Source of the DNA: Rhodobacteraceae bacterium UBA6273
GTDB taxonomy: Bacteria > Pseudomonadota > Alphaproteobacteria > Rhodobacterales > Rhodobacteraceae
NCBI GenBank assembly: GCA_002440625.1
Contig: DJUV01000197.1
Location: 1-18,352 of the forward strand
Direction: 5' to 3'
DNA: 18,352 bases
Shown here: positions 13,068 to 18,352 of the stretch, piece after piece
Layout of the letters: each line of letters opens with the position of its first letter
Numbering within the stretch: position 1 is the first letter of the stretch
Notes under the pieces: model-generated
What the model was told of the DNA's origin: nothing
Databases searched by the model: none
The model's input: the letters and a program-made list of their open reading frames with translations, nothing else
Made by a program: the position numbers and the translations under genes

Positions 13068-14018
13068 TCAGCCCGCCGCATGGGCGCACTGACCGGCAAT
13101 CGCCGCGACATGGCGCACATCGGTGCCGCAGCACCCGCCAAGAACGCGAAGATTGGGAAGAACCCCCATCAGTGCCCGGTAGTCGCGGGCAAGCTCTGCC
13201 GCATCACCCGCATCAAGCTCGGTCGAGTTGTCAAGCTCGGCATGGCTCTTGCGTGAGGCGTTGGCGCGGATCTGGCCGAGGCGGCCCAGCCAGCTGCCGG
13301 TCAGCGTCTGGCGGAAATGATCCGGGTGCGCGCAGTTCACGCCGTACCAGGCCACTCCGCCATCCGTCGCCGCGTCGGTCTCGGCAATCGCCTCGCCAAG
13401 CGTCTGGCCGGTCAGGAGCCGGCCATCGGTCTCGACCGTGAAGGAAACCACCGCAGGGACATCTGCCTTGCTGGCCGCCCGCGCGATGCCGATGCCTTCG
13501 GCCGCATTGGCGATGGTCGTCGCCGTCACGAAATCCACTCCGGCGCTGGCGAGAGAGCGGACTTGGTCCCCGTGCGCCTCCTCTGCTTCGGCCGCATTCA
13601 GCAGTCGGTCCGGCGCATAGGCATCGCCATGCGGCCCGACCACGCCCTCGAAGACGATATCAAGCCCACGCGCCTCGGGCGAGGCTGCGATGGTCCGGGC
13701 GAACCTCACGGCGTCCCGGTTGACGGCGTCTATGTCGTCTGCGGACAGTCCCATGATCTCGCCCCAGCCCTTGCCGGACCGCCATGTGGCCGTGCCAAGC
13801 ACGAAGCCCGCGCCGTGGGTGCGCGCTTCGGCCAGATAACCGGCGAAATAGCGCCTCAGGCTCTCGCGGCCCGCCTCAGTGGCCAGAAGCGGGAAAGAGG
13901 CGAAATGCGGCAGGTCGATGCCGTCCTGAAATATGAGCGTGGTCTCCATCCCGCCGTCGGACAGCCAGACCTTGCCGGACATGCGTGCTTGAAGGTCGCG
14001 CAACTTGGGGCTCTGCAT
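13068..14018 (-). CDS. Homocysteine S-methyltransferase family protein
   Basis: This 316-residue protein is of the zinc-dependent homocysteine S-methyltransferase (MmuM-like, pfam S-methyl_trans) family, which transfers a methyl group to homocysteine to make methionine. It has the N-terminal SDGGMETTLI barrel start (20-29), a FEGVVGPHGDAY segment (123-134), VSFTVETDGRLLTG (191-204), and the three zinc-ligand cysteines: C229 in VNCAHP and C296/C297 in GGCCGTD. No corrinoid-binding or folate domain is attached, so it is not MetH. The methyl donor (S-methylmethionine, betaine or other) cannot be told. The ATG at 14018 has GGGAG seven bases upstream. It is leftward, 181 bp upstream of rpsB, and probably transcribed separately. 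Confidence 0.85.
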   Translation of the reverse strand: MQSPKLRDLQARMSGKVWLSDGGMETTLIFQDGIDLPHFASFPLLATEAGRESLRRYFAGYLAEARTHGAGFVLGTATWRSGKGWGEIMGLSADDIDAVNRDAVRFARTIAASPEARGLDIVFEGVVGPHGDAYAPDRLLNAAEAEEAHGDQVRSLASAGVDFVTATTIANAAEGIGIARAASKADVPAVVSFTVETDGRLLTGQTLGEAIAETDAATDGGVAWYGVNCAHPDHFRQTLTGSWLGRLGQIRANASRKSHAELDNSTELDAGDAAELARDYRALMGVLPNLRVLGGCCGTDVRHVAAIAGQCAHAAG

Positions 14019-14134
14019 AAGTGGTCTCCCAAAATCTCAGCTGTGGCCCGAAGAATGGCGGGGCGTGGTGCAAGATGCGAACGCACTCGGCAATGGCACG
14101 GGGTATCCCTGGGCGGGCGCGTCAGGCGCCCGGC

Positions 14135-14815
14135 TCAGATCGTGTGGACCCATTCGATCAGCGGCATCAGCCTCCGGCAGCGGCTTAAGACCTCGTCCAC
14201 CGCCTCCGGTCCATGAATCCAGTTCGGCATGATCTGGCTGTCCATAGTGCGGACGACAAGACCCTTGTAGCGCAGCAGAAAGTCCCATTCCGGTTCGTGG
14301 TCATGGCCCTTGGGCACCGTCTTCAGGGGCGGCTCGTCAAGGTAGCAGCCGATGTGGCGCGCCTCCTCGATGGCGGCGAGCAACTTGTCGCGCGCCTCCT
14401 TGTTCTGGAGCCGCTGCCGGTAATGCCCAAGAACCGGCCCGGCGAAGGCATAGCGCCCGGCGCCATAGCCGATACCGTCCGGGCGGATGACGAAATGAAA
14501 GCCCGCGCCCCGGTTCGGATGGTCGCCCGGCCAGAAGATCAGGTGCAGCCAGGGGTCATAGGGCGCCTTGTCGGCGGAAAAGCGGGTATCCCGGTTGATC
14601 CGGCGGAGCGAGGCGTTGACCTTGGCTTCCGCTTTCATCTCAGGGCGCATCGCCGCCATGCCGGGGGCGAGCGCCTTGACGAAGGCCACTGCCGGGCCGA
14701 GCCAATAGGTCTCATACCGCTCCTTGTTGGCCTCGAACCAGCTTCTGCGGTTGTGGGCGGTTAGGTCGGAGAGAAAGGCAAAGGTTTCAGACGGGAATCC
14801 GGTGAAGCTGGACAT
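14135..14815 (-). CDS. DUF2461 domain protein
   Basis: This is a 226-residue protein of the conserved DUF2461 family, whose function is not established. Recognisable features are FTGFPSETFAFLSDLTAHNRRSWFEANKERY at the start, the LRRINRDTRFSADKAPYDPW segment, a GAGFHFVIRPDG strand region and a C-terminal PEWDFLLRYKGL. I set the start at the ATG at 14815, eleven bases from AGGAG. A GTG three codons earlier lies only two bases from that site. A 7-bp stem CGGGCGC/GCGCCCG lies just after the stop without a T run. It is divergent from the cupin gene. Confidence 0.82.
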   Translation of the reverse strand: MSSFTGFPSETFAFLSDLTAHNRRSWFEANKERYETYWLGPAVAFVKALAPGMAAMRPEMKAEAKVNASLRRINRDTRFSADKAPYDPWLHLIFWPGDHPNRGAGFHFVIRPDGIGYGAGRYAFAGPVLGHYRQRLQNKEARDKLLAAIEEARHIGCYLDEPPLKTVPKGHDHEPEWDFLLRYKGLVVRTMDSQIMPNWIHGPEAVDEVLSRCRRLMPLIEWVHTI

Positions 14816-14835
14816 GGCAGGCACGGCTCCTTGTC

Positions 14836-14867
14836 ACGGGCGTTCGATAGGTTGACTATACGCCCGT
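14836..14867. promoter_or_regulatory. 8-bp inverted repeat between DUF2461 and cupin genes
   Basis: ACGGGCGT (14836-14843) and ACGCCCGT (14860-14867) are perfect inverted arms around 16 bases in the 70-bp divergent gap. A -35-like TTGTCA (14831-14836) and -10-like GACTAT (14854-14859), 17 bases apart, could drive the cupin gene and would be covered. It may be an operator; the binder is unknown. Confidence 0.35.
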
Positions 14868-14885
14868 TGGCCAAAAGGAACAGTC

Positions 14886-15218
14886 ATGCCGCTGCCAGAT
14901 TTCATCCGCGCCTTCCCCTCGGTTGCCATCCCCTTCCCCGATGAGGTGGTGACGACCAATGTCCTCCGCTCGGACGCCGGGCTTGCAGTCTTCTTCACCT
15001 TCCACCGCGACATGGACCTGCCCTTCCATTCGCACAAGGCGCAGTGGGGAACCGTGCTTGCCGGCGAGATCGAGTTCACCATCGGCGGCGAGACGAAGAC
15101 CTACCGGGCCGGCGACAGCTATTCGATAGCCTCAGGCGTCCTGCATGGCGCGAAGATCAAGGCCGGGACCGTCGCGCTCGACATCTTCGAGGAGCCAGAC
15201 CGCTATCCGCTGCGCTGA
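14886..15218 (+). CDS. Small single-domain cupin protein
   Basis: This 110-residue protein is a single cupin beta-barrel. Motif 1 is represented by PFHSHKAQWGTVLAGEIEF, with H48 and H50; the usual glutamate position is Q53. Motif 2 is AGDSYSIASGVLHGAKI, with H87. Two histidines plus H87 could still bind a metal, but the Glu-to-Gln change makes the site atypical. There is no helix-turn-helix or second domain. The ribosome site AAAAGGA is seven bases before the ATG. Many such proteins are sensors, isomerases or dioxygenases; no specific function can be given. psuK begins 42 bases downstream, so co-transcription is possible. Confidence 0.75.
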   Translation: MPLPDFIRAFPSVAIPFPDEVVTTNVLRSDAGLAVFFTFHRDMDLPFHSHKAQWGTVLAGEIEFTIGGETKTYRAGDSYSIASGVLHGAKIKAGTVALDIFEEPDRYPLR

Positions 15219-15260
15219 GACAACCTTGCCCGCCCGCCGGAAAGGCGGCATGACGGGCGG

Positions 15261-16154
15261 ATGAGCGCGCCCATCGACATCCTCTGCATCGGTTCCGTCC
15301 TTTGGGACATCATCGGTCGCACCCCCGCCCATATGGCGCATGGCGCCGATGTGCCGGGGCGGATCACGCGCCTGCCCGGCGGCGTCGCCATGAACCTCGC
15401 CATGACCTTCGCCCGCTTCGGCCTTCGGCCAGCACTTCTCAGCGCCATCGGCCGCGATGCCGAAGGCGACGAACTGGTCGCGGCATCGCGAAGGCTCGGC
15501 CTCGTCACCGATCACCTCTACCGTTCCGACGATCTGCCGACCGACCGCTACATGGCGGTCGAGGGCGCGAACGGCCTCATCGCCGCCATCGCCGACGCGC
15601 ATTCGCTTGAGGCGGCTGGGGCGAAGATACTGGCACCGCTTGAGGACGGGCGGCTTGGGCACGCCGGAGCGCCATGGCCGGGGTTGATCGCGCTCGACGG
15701 CAACCTGACGCTCGGGCTTCTCTCCGACATCGCCGCTTCGCCCCTCTTCGCCGCCGCCGACCTGCGCGTGGCCCCGGCGAGCCCCGGCAAGGCCGAACGC
15801 CTTCTGCCGCTGCTGCCGCTCGCCAACGCCACGCTCTACGTTAACCTCGAAGAGGCCGGAATCCTCTGCCAGCGCCGCTTCGCCACGGCCCCAGAAGCGG
15901 CGGAAGCCCTTCTGGCGCGCGGCGCCCGGCGCGTCCTCGTCACCAATGGCGGCGCCCTGACCGCCGACGGCGCGCCCGGGGGCGTGATCGCCGCCGAGCC
16001 GCCGCCGGTCCTCGTCACCCGCGTCACCGGCGCCGGCGACACTTTCATGGCCGCCCATGTGGTGGCCGAAAAGCGTGGCGCGGATCGGGCGGCGGCGCTT
16101 CAGGCCGCGCTCGATGCCGCCGCGCATTATGTTTCGGGAGATATCGGATCATGA
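15261..16154 (+). CDS. psuK: Pseudouridine kinase (PfkB family)
   Basis: This 297-residue PfkB-type carbohydrate kinase would phosphorylate pseudouridine to pseudouridine 5'-phosphate. Motif 1 is RLPGGVAMNLAMTFARFG (37-54). Motif 2 is VTRVTGAGDTFMAAHV (252-267), with the catalytic base D260 and anion-hole GAGD. The N-x-x-E type segment is VNLEEAG (194-200). The assignment to pseudouridine rather than another sugar rests on the next gene, psuG, which overlaps by ATGA (16151-16154). The start at 15261 has a poor ribosome site of its own, but a four-codon frame, ATG at 15250 to TGA at 15264, sits behind a good GGAAAGG and overlaps the psuK ATG, so translation may be coupled to it. Confidence 0.85.
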   Translation: MSAPIDILCIGSVLWDIIGRTPAHMAHGADVPGRITRLPGGVAMNLAMTFARFGLRPALLSAIGRDAEGDELVAASRRLGLVTDHLYRSDDLPTDRYMAVEGANGLIAAIADAHSLEAAGAKILAPLEDGRLGHAGAPWPGLIALDGNLTLGLLSDIAASPLFAAADLRVAPASPGKAERLLPLLPLANATLYVNLEEAGILCQRRFATAPEAAEALLARGARRVLVTNGGALTADGAPGGVIAAEPPPVLVTRVTGAGDTFMAAHVVAEKRGADRAAALQAALDAAAHYVSGDIGS

Positions 16155-17065
16155 CCCTGCCCCTGTCCTTCTCGCCGGAAGTCGCTGCCGCGCGGACCAA
16201 CGGTGCCCCCATCGTGGCGCTGGAATCGACAATCATCACCCACGGCATGCCATTCCCGCAGAATCTGGAAACGGCGCGGCGGGTGGAGGCCGAAGTTCGC
16301 GCCGCCGGAGCCACCCCCGCCACCATCGCCGTCATGTCGGGCCGCATCCATATCGGCCTCGATGACGAAACGCTCGAACGCCTCGCCCGGACCCCCGATG
16401 CGATGAAGCTGTCACGGGCCGACCTCGCCGCCTGCCTGACCTCGGGCAGGACCGGGGCAACCACCGTCGCCGCCACGATGATCTCAGCCCATCTCGCCGG
16501 GATCGGCGTCTTTGCCACTGGCGGCATCGGCGGCGTCCATCGCGGGGCCGAAACAAGCTTCGATGTCTCCGCCGACCTGCATGAACTTGCGAAAACCCCG
16601 GTCACGGTGGTGGCCGCAGGCGCCAAGGCGATCCTCGACCTGCCGAAAACGCTGGAGCTTCTGGAAACCCTCGGTGTGCCGGTCATCGCCTATGGCCAGG
16701 ACGATTTCCCCGCCTTCTGGTCGCGCGCCTCCGGCCTCCGCGCGCCCCTGCGCATGGATAATGCGGGCGAGATCGCCGCCGCCCATGCCATGCGGGCGCG
16801 GCTCGGCCTTGCCGGCGGCCAACTTGTCGCCAACCCGATCCCGGAGGCCGCCGAAATCCCGCGCGAAGAAATCGTGCCGCATATCGAAAGGGCGCTGGCG
16901 GAGGCCACCGCCCAAGGCATCGCGGCCAAGGCGGTGACGCCCTTCCTTTTGCAACGGATCTTCGAACTGACTGGCGGACGCTCGCTTGAGGCCAATATCG
17001 CCCTTGTTCTCAACAACGCCCGCCTAGGCGCGGCCATCGCCCGCGCGCTTGCAGCGACGCACTGA
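16151..17065 (+). CDS. psuG: Pseudouridine-5'-phosphate glycosidase
   Basis: PsuG splits the C-C glycosidic bond of pseudouridine 5'-phosphate to uracil and ribose-5-phosphate, a manganese-dependent reaction. The 304-residue protein has the family length and signatures: VALESTIITHGMPFPQN (22-38) with catalytic E25, K86 in the AMKLSR segment, SGRTGATTVAATM (98-110), FATGGIGGVHRGAE (121-134), metal-site D142 in VSADLHEL, lysine K159 in AAGAKAILD that forms the ring-opened ribose adduct, and N288/N289 near the end. It overlaps psuK by four bases, and the pair makes up the full intracellular degradation route. No pseudouridine transporter is seen in the window. Confidence 0.93.
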   Translation: MTLPLSFSPEVAAARTNGAPIVALESTIITHGMPFPQNLETARRVEAEVRAAGATPATIAVMSGRIHIGLDDETLERLARTPDAMKLSRADLAACLTSGRTGATTVAATMISAHLAGIGVFATGGIGGVHRGAETSFDVSADLHELAKTPVTVVAAGAKAILDLPKTLELLETLGVPVIAYGQDDFPAFWSRASGLRAPLRMDNAGEIAAAHAMRARLGLAGGQLVANPIPEAAEIPREEIVPHIERALAEATAQGIAAKAVTPFLLQRIFELTGGRSLEANIALVLNNARLGAAIARALAATH

Positions 17066-17086
17066 AACAACGACGACCGGCGGCGA

Positions 17087-17115
17087 TTGCAGAGGCCCGG
17101 CGCTGCCCCTACTGT
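17087..17115 (+). promoter_or_regulatory. Weak candidate promoter upstream of the DUF502 gene
   Basis: TTGCAG (17087-17092) and TACTGT (17110-17115) are separated by 17 bases in the 73-bp gap after psuG. Each matches the consensus at three of six positions, so this is weak. Read-through from psuG is equally possible because no terminator is visible. Confidence 0.25.
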
Positions 17116-17138
17116 CGCGCCGCAAATGAGGACTGCAC

Positions 17139-17852
17139 ATGGCCGATGATACGAAGGTGCCCGAACCGCAGATTCAACTGCGCAGGCGCGGACCGCTCGG
17201 CGCGCTGCGCTCAAGTTTCCTGACCGGGCTTGCCGTACTTCTGCCCATCGGGTTGACGGTCTGGCTGATCTGGGTGGCGGTCGGTTGGATCGATAGCTGG
17301 ATATTGCCCTTTATTCCGCAAGCCTGGAGGCCGGACTCCCTGCTGGAGTACTATCTTGGAGAGAAGCCGCCCTTTTCCGTTCGCGGTGTCGGCGTCATCA
17401 TCTTCTTCGTCTTCACCGTGCTTGTCGGCTGGGTCGCCAAGGGGATCATCGGAAGGTCACTCATCGCCTGGGGCGAAGGCATCGTCGGCCGGATGCCCTT
17501 CGTGCGCTCGATCTACAACGGGTTGAAGCAGTTCGCCCAATCCGTCCTGACCCAGGGCGACGCCAAGTTCGACAAGGCCTGCCTGATCGAATACCCCCGA
17601 AAGGGAGTCTGGTCGGTCGGTTTCGTCTCCACCCCCGCCCGTGGTGAACTGGCCGAGAGCATTCCCGACGACGATGATGTCCTGACGGTCTTTCTGGCGA
17701 TGAACCTCCTGCCGCCGTCCGGGTTTCTGGTCTTCGTTCCGCGCCGCGACGTGATCATCCTGAACCGGATGACGGTGGAGGATACCGCCAAGCTCGTCAT
17801 CTCCGCCGGTCTCGTCTATCCGGAGCCGGGTAGCGCGCCCTCAGCCAAATAG
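17139..17852 (+). CDS. DUF502 family membrane protein
   Basis: This 237-residue inner-membrane protein is of the DUF502 family (COG2928). After a basic N-terminus (LRRRGPLGALRS) there are two transmembrane segments, about residues 27-50 (FLTGLAVLLPIGLTVWLIWVAVGW) and 82-103 (VRGVGVIIFFVFTVLVGWVAKG). They are followed by the family-typical MPFVRSIYNGLKQ (118-130) and a soluble domain with EYPRKGVWSVGFVS, a PPSGFLVFVPRRDVI stretch and a TAKLVISAGLV end. The positive-inside pattern suggests both termini are cytoplasmic. GAGGA precedes the ATG. The biochemical role of the family is not established here. Its last 12 bases overlap the 3' end of the convergent patatin gene. Confidence 0.87.
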   Translation: MADDTKVPEPQIQLRRRGPLGALRSSFLTGLAVLLPIGLTVWLIWVAVGWIDSWILPFIPQAWRPDSLLEYYLGEKPPFSVRGVGVIIFFVFTVLVGWVAKGIIGRSLIAWGEGIVGRMPFVRSIYNGLKQFAQSVLTQGDAKFDKACLIEYPRKGVWSVGFVSTPARGELAESIPDDDDVLTVFLAMNLLPPSGFLVFVPRRDVIILNRMTVEDTAKLVISAGLVYPEPGSAPSAK

Positions 17853-18352
17853 AACCGGCAGATCGACCGTGCTCTTGCGGCTGATCTCACCCGCGTCTTC
17901 CGCAAGGAACCGCTCCGCCGCCGCCTGCCCCGCCTCCTTCAGCGCAAAAAGAAGCCCCGGCCATGGCGTCAGCTTGCTGGCCGCCGTCAGCGATCCCATC
18001 AGCCCGTCATCGGCGATGAGATGGACAAGCACATCCTTCATCACCCCCTCCTGAACCTGCCCTTTGGCGATCAGCTCGTTGACAAAATGGATGGCGCGAA
18101 ACTCGGACAGGAGAGAGGCGTTGAAGCTGATCTCGTTGATCCGGTCCTGCACATCGGCGACGCTATGCGGCACCGCCTCGCGGACCAGCGGGTTGATGTT
18201 GATGACGACGATGTCGCGCGGCAGGGCCAGGTCGTACAGCGGGAAGAGCGCGGGGTTGCCGGTGTAGCCGCCATCCCAATAGGCCTCCCGCCGCCCGGTC
18301 GCCGGATCGTCGATCTCCACCGCCTGAAAGAGGGTCGGCAGGCAGGCCGAGG
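17841..18352 (-). CDS. Patatin-like phospholipase, C-terminal part (cut by window edge)
   Basis: The visible 169 residues are the C-terminal part of a patatin-like serine lipase. They begin with SACLPTLFQAVEID and contain YWDGGYTGNPALFPLYD, where the aspartate of the DGG motif is the catalytic partner of the nucleophilic serine. The GxSxG serine and the oxyanion loop lie beyond the right edge. The frame stays open to 18352, so the gene continues; an in-frame GTG at 18320 is internal. The visible later part (VININPLVREAVPHSVADVQDRINEISFNASLLSEFRAIHFVNELI) is typical of bacterial patatin-like proteins. Substrate is probably a phospholipid or acyl ester. The stop is inside the last codons of the DUF502 gene on the other strand. 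Confidence 0.85.
   Translation of the reverse strand, partial: SACLPTLFQAVEIDDPATGRREAYWDGGYTGNPALFPLYDLALPRDIVVININPLVREAVPHSVADVQDRINEISFNASLLSEFRAIHFVNELIAKGQVQEGVMKDVLVHLIADDGLMGSLTAASKLTPWPGLLFALKEAGQAAAERFLAEDAGEISRKSTVDLPVLFG

Noticed and set aside
14114..14132. Terminator after the DUF2461 gene (7-bp CGGGCGC / GCGCCCG stem)
   Set aside because: The stem is real but no U tract follows on the minus strand, so termination is not supported.
1..18352. Mobile elements, CRISPR arrays, phage genes, or a horizontally acquired island
   Set aside because: No transposase, integrase, regular repeat-spacer array, tRNA-borne attachment site or composition shift is visible; the gene content is core metabolism and translation.

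Overview
The window is a GC-rich chromosomal segment, most likely from an alphaproteobacterium of the Rhodobacteraceae type. The base composition, the ATGA-type stop/start overlaps and the protein families all point that way; the species cannot be named from the sequence alone. I see no tRNA, rRNA, CRISPR array, insertion sequence or phage gene. The proteins assigned a function keep nearly all their key residues, so this looks like ordinary core and metabolic sequence with a few unusual regulatory regions.

Positions 1-5457 hold a divergent amino-sugar catabolic locus. Leftward run a MurNAc-6-phosphate etherase (murQ type) and, one base later, an ABC sugar-binding lipid-free periplasmic protein cut by the window edge. 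Rightward run a BadF/BadG-type sugar kinase, a GntR/UTRA regulator, a SIS-domain aminosugar-phosphate deaminase/isomerase and nagA, overlapping or 1 base apart. Together they would import an amino sugar (GlcNAc and/or MurNAc), phosphorylate it, remove the lactyl ether, deacetylate it and deaminate it to fructose-6-phosphate. The 146-bp divergent promoter region carries two copies of an 11-bp-period direct repeat (AGGTATT core), one facing each operon. They are the best candidate operators for the GntR protein.

Positions 5458-8475 carry rpe, a thioredoxin-like/peroxiredoxin-fold protein, a phosphoglycolate-phosphatase-like HAD enzyme and an MBL-fold hydrolase related to persulfide dioxygenases. 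The first three are closely packed. The MBL gene has its own candidate promoter, whose -35 and -10 elements lie in the two arms of a perfect 8-bp inverted repeat. Positions 8479-10633 hold a leftward FAD-dependent oxidoreductase and a rightward LuxR-type regulator that lacks the usual ligand-binding Asp and has no luxI beside it. A 483-bp stretch after luxR has no convincing gene but contains an alternating triple inverted repeat and the tsf terminator.

Positions 11117-14815, all leftward, carry rpsB-tsf (with two strong hairpins between them), a homocysteine S-methyltransferase-like gene and a DUF2461 gene. Rightward from 14886 come a small cupin, then a pseudouridine kinase/glycosidase pair (psuK-psuG), which would degrade pseudouridine to uracil and ribose-5-phosphate, and a DUF502 membrane protein. 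The last gene overlaps, tail to tail, a patatin-like phospholipase that runs off the right edge.

I did not find a wholly new system. The items most worth a second look are the paired direct-repeat operators of the amino-sugar locus, the promoter-embedded palindrome before the MBL gene, the altered LuxR ligand pocket, the CATTTGC/GCAAATG alternating repeats behind luxR, and the hairpins in the rpsB-tsf spacer.
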